64,000 bases of DNA. It comes from Amyelois transitella. Lineage: Eukaryota; Arthropoda; Insecta; Lepidoptera; Pyralidae. The notes below the pieces were generated by a model. The model searched no databases and was not told the DNA's origin. It was given only the letters and a program-made list of their open reading frames with translations. Below are positions 20,566-29,818 of this stretch, in pieces; the stretch's first letter is position 1, and each line of letters starts with the position of its first letter. Where the stretch lies: the NCBI RefSeq assembly GCF_032362555.1, contig NC_083536.1, positions 5,146,001 through 5,210,000 on the forward strand. Reading direction: 5' to 3'. Position numbers and translations under genes: made by a program.

Positions 20566-21180
20566 TTTGTACAAAGACAAATCTAAAAGAAGAAAACTTT
20601 CTGAGAAAGAAGAGGCGGGGTTCGTAAAAAAATTATCTCCTACAGAAATGCTTTTTATTTTTCAAGTTAGGAACACATTCCCTTTTTCGAACTCGGTCTA
20701 AAATAGCCAAAAAGTATTATTTAGAGAATTAGAGGATTTTTCTGTTTCGACCTAGGTAGTATGATTTGTATTTTACTAAACATACGCTTATCTTTCTATC
20801 CTATCATACTTCCTACTACTATTTATGTTAGGTTATGGTATGGTATGTATAGGTTAATAAGTACCTAATAATAATAATTCATCAACATTCAACGAGAGTG
20901 GACTGTGTTAGTAGGATTCTTTATAAGTACCTATCGCCTTATCAAACTACTCTTAATAGAACTAAGGATATTTTTCTCGTTGATTATAATACAATAGATA
21001 AGATTAAATTCTCACCGCTATTGTGTCGTTATAAACACGTAAATTATACGCGCTCAGCGCACTCCGACACACACCAACCGTCCTCGCGACGCGCATCGCC
21101 TCAATGAATTGCTGTTGCCCGTGCGCCGTACCGCTGTCCTGGCTAGTGACAAACCAACCCCCCTCCCCTCGTCGAATTTT
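20566..21180. other. 5' flank of the transposase-like gene
   Basis: No other gene is visible. This would hold the promoter of the minus-strand gene. A CG-rich patch at 21050-21170 contrasts with the AT-rich surroundings. Confidence 0.4.
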
Positions 21181-21835
21181 ATAAATGCAGTAAAATACTT
21201 CACTATGTCGAAATTTCTGGCGCAGGTTGATTTTCGTACGTATATTGCTGGAGCATTAATGCAGTAAGTGATCTTAAGACATTAAACTAAATATCGTTCT
21301 TGTGATAATCAAATACATGAACGTACAATAAATGCCGTAATTGTCAGTTGCCGCGTTCATGACATGTTAAACCTAAAATCAATTCCGACGAGCTTTTCGA
21401 TAAACGCAGTATAATTGTAGTTGCTGCATTAATATTATGTGAGAGTCATTTGCTTTTACCAGGGCAACATATCATTAAATTAATAAACGATCCTACTGCG
21501 CATAAATTATGTGCAAGATATTTTTAACAATTGTATAAACATATAAAAAATTACGTTATTGGTAAATACTGCACTATTGTTGTGTTGCTAAAAACATTAT
21601 GAAATGTTTCTACATAATACTAAATAAGTAAGTGTTTTTACTGCTGTTATATTATGTAAGTGAAATTAAAATCTGCTCATTACTGCATTTATGTTATAAC
21701 GTATTTCCGTTTCTAAGCGAGATAGAAGAAAACGGGTCTTTGATTCTTGTAGATCGCAATGTCAGCATCTCCTACATCTACGACAACCATAAACGCAGTA
21801 AGTGGTACTTACTGCGTTCTTAAATTGCGCGGCAG
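21180..21835. promoter_or_regulatory. Right subterminal cluster of GCAGTAA-type motifs
   Basis: Copies in both orientations lie near 21185, 21259, 21331 (GCCGTAA), 21405, 21428, 21496, 21568, 21638, 21680, 21793 and 21809, many of them as ATAAATGCAGTAA or TTACTGCATTTATG. They resemble the left cluster and are probable transposase binding sites. Confidence 0.6.
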
Positions 21836-21916
21836 TAATAAGAGATTTCGGAAGTAGGAGAGAGAGAAAAAAAAACAAAAAAAAATTGTAATGGGAACTA
21901 TAGTTTTAGGTTATTT

Positions 21917-22497
21917 TTAGTTATATATATAGAACTTTGCAATAATATAACAGAACCGAGTGTGGATAAGAGAAAGAAATGAAGTTATGTCTAAATTTAG
22001 ATGGGGAGTGTTAGTCGGTGCCGTGTGGTTCCCGGCACTATTACAAAAAAGAATAGGACCACTCCATCTCTTTCCCATGGATGTCGTAAAAGGCGACTAA
22101 GGGATAGGCTTATAAACTTAGGATTCCTCTTTTAGGCGATGGGCTAGCAACCTGTCACTATTTGAATCTCTGTTCTATCATTAAGCCAAATAGCTGAACG
22201 TGGCCATTCAGTCTTTTCAAGACTGTTGGCTCTGTCTACCCCGCAAGGGATATAGACGTGATCATATGTATGTATATATGTAGTGTTAGTCGGAATTATG
22301 TCACGAAGATGGACCCCAAGTTTGGGGCAGTTGAACATTATATGATTAAGATGACCTTCATCCAGGCCACATTCACAGATAGAAGTATCTCTTATTTGCA
22401 GTTTATGGAGGAAGACAGGGATACATACATGACCAAGTCGCATTCGGTTTATAACTGACGTTACCTACTTCTCCAAGTTTCGATGCCGGAAGAACCA
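21917..22497 (-). pseudogene. Non-LTR ORF2, C-terminal fragment with Cys-His motif
   Basis: On the minus strand the frame reads NRMRLGHVCIPVFLHKLQIR and then C-E-C-G, a His and a Cys in HIMFNCP. This is the C-terminal zinc-knuckle-like region following the RNase H-like part of several LINE clades. SINE-1 interrupts it between PTNT and PHLNLD. Removing the SINE and one duplication lets the frame run on to a TAA at 21917-21919. The 5' part is missing beyond about 22500. Confidence 0.72.
22019..22281 (+). mobile_element. SINE-1, lepidopteran short interspersed element
   Basis: A roughly 260-bp unit runs from GTGGTTCCCGGCAC through AGAATAGGACCACTCC and AAAAGGCGACTAAGGGATAG to a CATATGTATGTATATATG tail. 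It is flanked by the 12-bp duplication AGTGTTAGTCGG (22007-22018 and 22282-22293). Two more copies lie at 43997-44237 and 47359-47622. I recognise this as a common lepidopteran repeat from memory. No clear tRNA promoter boxes were found. Confidence 0.82.
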
Positions 22498-22498
22498 A

Positions 22499-22586
22499 GG
22501 GACGTTGAGTAAGTTTGGTTGGGACGTTGGGTAAGTTTGGTTGGGACGTTGGGTAAGTTTGGTTGGGACGTTGGGTAAGTTTGGTT
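22499..22586. repeat. 22-bp tandem repeat, four copies
   Basis: The unit GGGACGTTGGGTAAGTTTGG plus TT repeats exactly four times, with one change (GAG for GGG) in the first copy. It lies between the LINE C-terminal fragment and the RTE tail. Confidence 0.93.
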
Positions 22587-22646
22587 CCATCTTCTTCTTC
22601 TTCTTCTCAGCATATTTTTGTCCACTGCTGAACGTATGCCTCTTAG

Positions 22647-23070
22647 TGATGAAAGAAACTAAGTCTTTTTAGTCCTTTTAAGAAGACTAGTCTTCATCTT
22701 AAAAGACTCGACTACAAAATAAAGGCTAAAGGTTCGAGTTTTAAGTTATAAGACTTAGTCGTTGTATTAAAAAACTTATCAACTTAAACGACTATAGTCA
22801 TTTTCAAAAAACTAAAAGACTTAAACGACTAAAGTTGTTTTTGAAAGGACTCGCGCGGCGCGAGCGATGAAAGAGACTAAGTCTTTTAAATCCTATTAAA
22901 AAGACTAGTCTCCACCTTACAGGACTGGACTCTAAAATAAATACTAAAGGTTCGAATTTTTATTATTAAGACTCAGTCGTTGTATTAAAAGACTTAGCAA
23001 CTTGAACGACTCGAGTTGTTTTCAAAAACTAAAAGACTAAAACGACTGAAGCTGTTTTTAAATAGGGACT
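22647..23070. repeat. Duplicated left terminal region of the hAT element
   Basis: The first about 217 bp from GATGAAAGAAACTAAGTC are repeated from about 22865 (GATGAAAGAGACTAAGTC) to about 23070 in the same order and orientation, with many substitutions. The copies are joined by the palindrome CTCGCGCGGCGCGAG. Confidence 0.85.
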
Positions 23071-23253
23071 TGCGCCTTAACATAATACATGAATATGACT
23101 GATCTATCATCTATTGTGCCCTACTAACCACAAAGATAGACTTGAAAAAAAAAAAGCATAATATGTATTCATAATTATTTAATCATAGTAATTTGTTGAA
23201 TTTGGTGTGTTTTGATTGAATTAGTCTATACAAAACTATTATAGGAAATTCAT

Positions 23254-24957
23254 CTACGATGATAGGCACATTGATGCCCTAATGCTTTTGTTTCCTAATC
23301 GATTACGTTTTTTAGTAATAAGATTTCCAGATTTCGAAAAAGCTTGTTCACTAGGAACACTTGATGCTGGAATGCATAACACATCATATGCCATTTGTGT
23401 TAGACGTGGCAAGTGATATTTTTGGTTTGACCACCAAAGTAAAACTTCTGTGCCTTCTGTCTCGAGTGGTAACGATAAATATTTTTGTATTTCATCTTGC
23501 GCTCTGAAACTTTTATGCTTGTAAACAGATGAAAAAATGTTGTTATTAAAACTTTGCGACTGTGCATTTCCTGATTCGCTTAGATTGGTTGCGTTTGTTG
23601 CCGTCATCTGCTCTTGCGTATTATTTTCTTTATAATAGGTGTCAAAATATGTTTTAAATCGCAACAGCGTTTCTTCGTCTCCATGCTGAGAAAAATAAGT
23701 ATTCTTTAAACGAGGGTCTAATAATACAGCAAATTTTGCGAAATCAGTCCACAAGTGTGGTGTAAATTCATCAAATTTTTCGTTCATAGCTGTAACACAA
23801 TCTGTAAAAAGCTCGTTATCTGTGTGATTCGAAACCTGTTCCTTTAAGATGTCCACTATGGGAATAACATAAAATAAACTTGGGTATTTAGATTTTGAAA
23901 GCAACAGAGTTGCATCATAGAAAGGTTGAAGAAATCGCATCAAATTATTTATATCATCCCAGTTTTCTATCAGATACTCTTTGAATTCCTTTTTCTCCTT
24001 GCATATATGATCCAATACCGTCTTCATAGTATATGCACGCTCTAGCATCAAATAGACTGTGTTCCATCGTATAGACATTTCCTGGAGAAGACTCAATTGA
24101 GGAGCATCCAATAATTTGCAAGTTTCGAAGTACAGTTGCTTTCTTTTCGGCGAAAAATTTATTACTTTTACTAGTTTTGCTACATCAGAAATAGGTTTCT
24201 CAATCTTCTTTAATCCCCTCTTCACAACCAAATTTAATATATGTGCAAGACACCTCGTGTGAATGACATTTTCGTAATTACTGTGAAATAATGTCAATAA
24301 CTGAAGCAATTTAACATTAGTAGCTTCGTTGTCCGTTGTAATTGACGTGATTTTATTTTCTATTCCATAATTTTCCAAAATTTCGATTAGTTTGTTCATG
24401 ATGTTTTCGCTTTTATGCGGATACGGTAATAAGTCGAATTCCAAAATTATTGCAGATAATGTTGACTCCAACATGAAATGTGCGGTGACGACCAAATACG
24501 GCTTATTAGACACGGATGTCCAAAAATCTAATGTCAACGCAATCTTATTTTGAATCGTTTTTAAACATTCCACTATTTGATTTTGCTTTTCTTTAAAAAC
24601 ATCTTGTATGTTCAATTGTAACTGTGTGCGACTGAGACCAGAATAAGACGGATTTAGTCCATTAATAAGTTTCTCAAAATGCTTTTCGTCAACAATAGAA
24701 AAGGGATGATTGCCCTGAACAACAAAATTTAACACCAACTTATCATAATACTTGTTCCTGGCCTTTTTCTGCGCAGGTTGATCAGGATCAGCACAATTTT
24801 CATGTTTTTTGTAATGATTTTTCAACATAGAATGTGAAGTTTTAATTGAAAATGTTTTTTCGCACAATTTACATTTCACTAATGAGTCACTTTTATCAAA
24901 CATTTCTAAAACTAACGACTTTCTGCTTCTTTTTGTGGAACTCATAATGTTAGACAT
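23254..24957 (-). CDS. hAT transposase with BED-type zinc finger
   Basis: The first family-like ATG is at 24957 (MSNIMSSTKRSRK), giving 567 residues. A BED finger comes first (VKCKLCEKTFS, then H-x4-H in HYKKHE). The catalytic core shows IALTLDFWTSVSNKPYLV (Asp), ITTDNEATNVKL (Asp) and CLAHILNLVVK. The C-terminal hAT dimerisation region shows LLWWSNQKYHLPRLTQMA and IPASSVPSEQAFS (Glu) with KKRNRL. It would excise and reinsert the element with 8-bp duplications. The frame has no stop or shift, and the matching TIRs and target duplication are intact, so this could be an autonomous copy. The frame is also open upstream of the ATG to 25029, perhaps an untranslated or intronic part. Confidence 0.92.
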   Translation of the reverse strand: MSNIMSSTKRSRKSLVLEMFDKSDSLVKCKLCEKTFSIKTSHSMLKNHYKKHENCADPDQPAQKKARNKYYDKLVLNFVVQGNHPFSIVDEKHFEKLINGLNPSYSGLSRTQLQLNIQDVFKEKQNQIVECLKTIQNKIALTLDFWTSVSNKPYLVVTAHFMLESTLSAIILEFDLLPYPHKSENIMNKLIEILENYGIENKITSITTDNEATNVKLLQLLTLFHSNYENVIHTRCLAHILNLVVKRGLKKIEKPISDVAKLVKVINFSPKRKQLYFETCKLLDAPQLSLLQEMSIRWNTVYLMLERAYTMKTVLDHICKEKKEFKEYLIENWDDINNLMRFLQPFYDATLLLSKSKYPSLFYVIPIVDILKEQVSNHTDNELFTDCVTAMNEKFDEFTPHLWTDFAKFAVLLDPRLKNTYFSQHGDEETLLRFKTYFDTYYKENNTQEQMTATNATNLSESGNAQSQSFNNNIFSSVYKHKSFRAQDEIQKYLSLPLETEGTEVLLWWSNQKYHLPRLTQMAYDVLCIPASSVPSEQAFSKSGNLITKKRNRLGNKSIRASMCLSS

Positions 24958-25324
24958 AGAATTGTTATTCCGAGATTTACACGAAATAGGAAAACCACAA
25001 CACTTTATTAAATGTGAGCTATTTATCACTTATTGCAAGAGCAGTGAATCTGTGCTGGCCGATTGGGGCGTACCGTAATTCGTAAACGTACCTACCCGCA
25101 CCAAAGACACTTTTATTAGTAAATTATTTACAGAATACCCTCAGCCAATCACATAAAATGGTTATACATCACATTCATAATATTTGTACGACAGTATTAT
25201 AAATTTATGTACGTAATTAGTTTATTAGTTGTACTTATTAGTAGAAACATACAGGAACAGGTTACATAAAGGAAAATAAGACTTTAATAATAACATTACA
25301 ATAGTATACAATAGTATGTATTAA

Positions 25325-25768
25325 TTAATTCTCATATTTTTTTATTACATCAGATGTTTCTAGAAATACACTATACAAATTTTGTTCTGGCACATTTTCT
25401 AGAAGATAACGAAACCTGGCTGCAACTATATTACGTTTTTCATCGACATTAGGATTTTCAATTGTTATATTATTGACTTCTTCATCTGCGAAAAAAAAAT
25501 AGTCTATTAATACTTATGATAAACTAGCATAAACAATAAAAGTCAGGTAAACATTACTCAACTAACCTTCGCTTTCATAAGGAGTTGGAGGCTCCCTCCA
25601 ATAAATTTTTTGCAACATAATCACCATATTATCTCCAATGTCAAGTAACTTCCATGATAAAGTTTTACTATTTGTCGTCTTATTTGGAGATTCTGGCTCT
25701 GGAGTGTTATCACAAAAATTTGCTAAAATGCTTTGACTACCAGGTTCTACTTCTATATCTTTATTCAT
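25325..25768 (-). CDS. Second, spliced small gene of the hAT element (acidic, unknown function)
   Basis: Exon 1 (25567-25768) starts at an ATG and encodes MNKDIEVEPGSQSIL to PPTPYESE. A donor GTTAGT follows. The 81-bp intron 25486-25566 ends in a T-run and CGCAG. Exon 2 (25325-25485) continues in frame through EEVNNITIENPNVDEKRNIV to VIKKYEN and TAA, giving 120 residues. The protein is acidic and shows no domain I recognise. It lies between the hAT ends, upstream of the transposase and on the same strand, with a gap of about 370 bp. Splice sites and frame phase agree exactly, which argues for a real gene. It might be an accessory protein of the element or a captured host exon pair. Confidence 0.68.
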
Positions 25769-26039
25769 TTTTGTATTGAAAAATAAACATCGGTCTTAAA
25801 AGCAGTAATTTACTGCCCTAACTACAAAAACTTCCTATCAATCGCAAGCTAAACACTTGTTTACACTCAGGTAGAAAGAGATATTACCGCACTAAAAATA
25901 TCAAATCTACCGCCGATTTAAAAAGTTTAGTCATGTAGAATGTGTCATTAATTAAAAAAAAACTTAAGCCTAGACAACAATCGTAATTTAAAAAAGAACA
26001 ATGTTGCTGCTTTCCGATTTTATTTTACTCATGAGTTAT

Positions 26040-26464
26040 CAAAACGTTTCAAGTATTTTAAGCCTTTTACGTTATAAGCTTACGACTACGACTGAAATTA
26101 ATCGTCAGTTTGTAGTCTTATGACTAAAGACTAAAGGGTTAAAAGACTAATCTAGTCGTAAGGCTTTAAAAATTTGTCTAGTCTTCTCATTAGGCCTTAA
26201 AAGACTAAGTCTCTTTCATCGCTAAATTTTTCTATGTGACACGCCAGGCCAGCCAAAAGCTATAAGGCGCTTTTAGTCCTTTAGTCCTTTTAGTCTTTTA
26301 AGCCTTTTACGTTAGAAGGTTAAAGACTACGACTAAATTAGTCGTCAATTTATAGTCTTATGACTAAAGACTAAAGGGTTAAAAGACTAATCTAGTCGTA
26401 AGGCCTTAAAAATGAGTCTAGTCTGTTTAATAGGCCTTAAAGGACTAAGTCTCTTTCATCACTA
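26040..26464. repeat. Duplicated right terminal region of the hAT element
   Basis: A block beginning AGCCTTTTACGTTA and ending AAGTCTCTTTCATCGCTA at 26222 is repeated from about 26300 and ends AAGTCTCTTTCATCACTA at 26464. The inner copy ends in a TIR-like sequence with CGC in place of CAC. This mirrors the duplication at the left end. Confidence 0.85.
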
Positions 26465-29225
26465 ATGCCTCTTCAATGGATTTCCACTTCGATCTTAATG
26501 CGGCGATCCTGGTCCAGGTCGGCCCTGCCGTATTTTTGATATCGTCCGACCATCTGGCAGCTGGTTTACCCACACTTCGTTTTCCTGTACGGGGTCATCT
26601 TCTCTGCGGCAGATATGTCCCGCCCATTGCCACTTCAGACGCGCTATTCGCACACTTATATCAGTGACTTTTGTGCGCTGGCGTATGTCGTTTCTGATAT
26701 TGTCCCGCAGAGAGACTCCAAGCATTGAGCGTTCCATGGCCCTCTGAGCCACTTTTAGGCGGTGAACGGTCCCGACAGTAAGAGTCCACGTCTCGCAACC
26801 GTAGGTCATAACTGGGAGAACACATTGGTCATATACTCGAGTCTTCAAACTTTGGGGTATTTTTCTGTCAACTTTCCAAAGGCCGCCCAGCCCAGTTGTA
26901 TGCGTCTGTCGATTTCCTTTTCCATCGTGTCTTTCCCTAACCCGATCTTTTGCCCCAGATACACATACTCTTTAACTTTCTCCACCGTTATGCCGTTCAT
27001 TAGAATCTGCGTTTCCGTGGGGCCCATCCACTTCGTTTTCTTCAGATTCATCTTTAGGCCCACTTTCCTTGACGCCTGGCTTATATCGTTGAGCATCTGT
27101 TTTAGATCTTCAGCTGTCTCGGAAAGTAGAACGATGTCGTCCGCAAAACGAAGGTGACTTAAATGTTCTCCGTCTATGTTGATACCCATGCCATTCCACT
27201 CTAAGGTCTTAAAAATATCTTCAAGGGCATTAGTAAAAAGCTTCGGGGATATGACATCTCCTTGGCGTACCCCTCTTTTGATATTTATTGTTGTGGAAGT
27301 GTTCTGTATCATTGAAGTTATTGTAGCGGATTGGTATAAGTTTTTTAGCACCTGAATGTATCTGTAGTCGATACGGCATCTCAGTAGAGAGTCGAACACG
27401 GCCCAATGCTCCACAGAATCGAACGCCTTCTCATAATCTACGAAGGCAAGGTAGATTGGTCTATTATATTCGTGCGTTTTCTGTATCACTTGCCTTACAG
27501 TAAATATGTGGTCAATTGTGCTGAAGCCTGATCTAAAGCCTGCCTGCTCTATAGATTGGTGTTCATCGAGTCGTTTAGTAATGCGTGTTGTTATTACTCG
27601 TGAGAATACTTTATAAATTTGACTCGGCAGTGCAACCGGGCGATAGTTCTTCAAATCAGTTTTGTGGCCTTTTTTGTGGAAAAGTACGACGAGACTGTTG
27701 TGCCACTGTGTTGGAATAACGCCTGAAAACAACACCTCATTAAATATCCACCGGAGTTCTTTAAGTATTGGGCGTCCACCAGCCTTAAGCAGTTCCGTGG
27801 TTATGCCATCTTCTCCGGGAGCTCTATATTGTTTGAGCTGTTTAAGAGCTAGTTTTACTTCATACATACTTATTTCTGGGATGTCTTCAGTGTAGTGAGA
27901 TGTCTCACTAGAGGAGCTCTCTTATCGCTGGGGTTCATCGTATCAGATTTTTTAGTATGCGAGTCATACAGTTCCCCGTAGAATTCGGCAATTACTTCAA
28001 GCTTCTGTGACGTTTCCGTGACTATTTCTTCATGCCTATTTAAGAGCTTAACAAGTTGAGTGCTGCCATTTTTCGTAGCTCTTTTGAAAACTTTCGGTCC
28101 TCGGTGTTCTTCTATAAGTCGTTGTATTCTCTCGGTATTCCAATTGCGTACATCTCGCCTTATAGCCTTCGAAATCTTCTTATTAAGCTCACGGTGTTGT
28201 TCTGTACCATAGGATTCTGAGTTGAGATTTCTTCTTTGTTCTAGAAGCATTTTAGTTTCAGGGCTAATCTGATCTTTAGCTCGAGATGTTAGTTTGAAAC
28301 AGTCACGTGCTGTGTTTGATATAGCCGCTGTCAGGCGATTGTATTTCTCCTCTAGGTCATAGGTGGAATTTCCTGGGACTGATGTGGTTAGTATTGAGTT
28401 CAGTTTTTCAGCAAAATTTTTATGAACTCCATTGGGAATTTGTAAATTTGCTAGGGGTTTTTTGAGTAGCTTTTGTCTTTCCAATTTTGTATTTATGACT
28501 AACTTTCCCCTAACCATTCTGTGGTTACTCATCTTGAGGTTTTTAAGCACTGTAACGTCGGTTATTATATGCTTATGGTCGGTACATATGAAGTCTATTT
28601 CATTCTTTATTTTCCCACCTGGTCCAGACCATGTCCACCTTCTTTGGGGTTTTTTACAGAAATTCGAATTTATGGCGTAGAATTTTCTTGACTCCAAGTA
28701 GCTGGCCAACATTTGACCTCGGTCATTTCTTTCTCCAATCCCGAAGGGACCTACATAATGGTCGTCAGTGGTCCCGGGTCCCAATTTGGAGTTAAAATCA
28801 CCTAGTACCATATTAAATTTAGTCTTCTTTCCAGCCGCTAACGCCTTATCGATATCTTCATAAAAAGCTTCAACATCGGCTAAAGAGTGCGTTGCAGTTC
28901 TTGCTGGAGAGTAGACCTGAACGATTTTGATAGAGTAACGTTTATTCAAATATAGTACGGCATATGCTACTCTCGGTGAGATGCTACACATGTCTGTAAC
29001 GTTGTGGGCAATACGCTTATTAATCAGAAAGCCTACACTACCTATGGCAGAATCTGAACTTCCGGTATACAATAGTATGTTACCGGAGTTTAGTTTTAAG
29101 GTATCTTCTTCATTTCGCCTCACTTCGCTCAGCCCAATGATATCCCACTTTATGCCCGTTAGGTCTTTTTCCAGTTCTTCCAGTCTCGGCTGCAATCTGA
29201 TCGTGTCCGTATTATACGTAGCCAA

Positions 29226-29572
29226 GTATAGTTTTATTTGACAGCCGAATCGTACCCAGGGATTCTTCGCACTTCGTCGTAATCAGGAATAGTGTGACGG
29301 CTGGGGACTGGGGGCCGTTGTTTATTTGTGTTATCCATAAAGGTTAATTGCCATAAACTCGCCACGTTGGCAAAACGTCTTGTCGAGTCAGTCATTTGAG
29401 AGGCTATTTAGTTCCTCATGGCCGCTGTAGCCAGTTTTCGGGTTACTTGACCGCCGCCCGTGACTCGGCGTTGGTGAATTTACGGCAGTCTATTATCACC
29501 TCTCTGCCTACCCTCCTTCTTTCTCATCCGGGCTTGGGACCGGCAAAGGCGAAGTTATATGGATATAGGATA
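29226..29572 (-). other. RTE 5' leader
   Basis: This is the sequence 5' of the RTE ORF, ending near 29572. It is moderately GC-rich and contains no intact frame. Part of it (RRIPGYDS) is open in another frame. Confidence 0.55.
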
Positions 29573-29574
29573 TT

Positions 29575-29812
29575 TCCATACAAATTCAAATTCAAATTAA
29601 AAAAAATTATTTATTACTATAGGATACTATATATCGCTTAATAATTGTCAAAATGTATGGTTTAACAACATTGGTTGACGTCAAATAAATTACTTAAAAA
29701 CTAAGTTTACTGCTGCCGCTTCCAAGGCGTCAGTGCAGAAGAAGCGGTAACAAACTGCACTGCAGCATGTTATATTTATGAGATTTAATATTGAAAAAAG
29801 AAAAAAAATATA
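29575..29812 (-). repeat. LINE 3' tail, copy A (left of mariner-2)
   Basis: The segment matches 31143-31450 over GATACTAT, ATCGCTTAATAATTGTC, TTGACGTCAAATAAATTACT and GTCAGTGCAGAAGAAGCGGT. It lacks about 80 bp present in the right copy (after CTGCAGCAT). AAATTCAAATTC repeats mark its outer end. Confidence 0.85.
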
Positions 29813-29818
29813 TATATA

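Larger units (their letters stand above)
16262..21835 (-). mobile_element. 5.6-kb DNA transposon with TAAT duplications (Sola-like candidate)
   Basis: Both ends carry the perfect 27-bp inverted repeat CTGCCGCGCAATTTAAGAAC plus GCAGTAA. TAAT flanks it at 16258-16261 and 21836-21839. Inside lies one minus-strand spliced gene. Many degenerate copies of ATAAAYGCAGTAA are scattered through both subterminal regions. A 4-bp duplication, a large multi-exon transposase and N-terminal Cys-rich fingers would fit the Sola superfamily, but that assignment is from memory and unconfirmed. The boundary evidence itself is strong. Confidence 0.85.
22644..26464 (-). mobile_element. hAT element, complete, with 8-bp target duplication
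   Basis: The 3821-bp element begins TAGTGATGAAAGAAACTAAG and ends with the inverse of TAGTGATGAAAGAGACTTAG. ATGCCTCT is duplicated at 22636-22643 and 26465-26472, diagnostic of hAT. It carries a transposase gene and a second small spliced gene on the minus strand. Both terminal regions of about 200 bp are duplicated in tandem. Short words such as GACTAAA, AAGACTA and ACGACT recur throughout both ends. Confidence 0.93.
22607..29225 (-). pseudogene. RTE endonuclease-reverse transcriptase, broken and split
   Basis: The endonuclease (27870-29225) shows LYLATYNTDTI, IIGLSEVRR, GDFNSKLG and the SNHR motif. The RT (26845-27867) shows RAPGEDGITTELLK, LKNYRPVALPSQIYKVFSR, QAGFRSGFSTIDHI, VDYEKAFDSV, VRQGDVISPKLF and FADDIVLLSE. 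The C-terminal part (26495-26848) has YGCETWTL and WQWAGHICRR. Frameshifts separate the three parts near 27868, 26846 and 26560. The last codons lie beyond the hAT element. The clade call rests on motif order and single-ORF layout. Confidence 0.88.
22590..29572 (-). mobile_element. RTE-type LINE, interrupted by a hAT element
   Basis: The minus-strand element has a 5' leader (29226-29572), an endonuclease-RT ORF, and a 3' end with a GAA repeat (22591-22606). The hAT element at 22644-26464 splits the last codons. Joined across the 8-bp duplication, the C-terminus reads KSIEEA then YVQQWTKIC and a stop at 22607, which is a normal RTE ending. Confidence 0.85.

Noticed and set aside
21836..22018. 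Terminal A-runs near 21870-21895 as the poly(A) tail of a LINE
   Set aside because: The A-runs lie on the plus strand, while the LINE fragment there is on the minus strand.
22144..22265. Coding continuation of the LINE C-terminus through SINE-1
   Set aside because: The open frame across the SINE is fortuitous. The 12-bp duplication shows that the true host frame resumes at 22018.
22862..26224. Inner hAT ends as a separate element nested in the outer one
   Set aside because: No 8-bp duplication flanks the inner edges (the left neighbour CGGCGCG and the right neighbour AAATTTTT differ), so a terminal duplication is the better reading.
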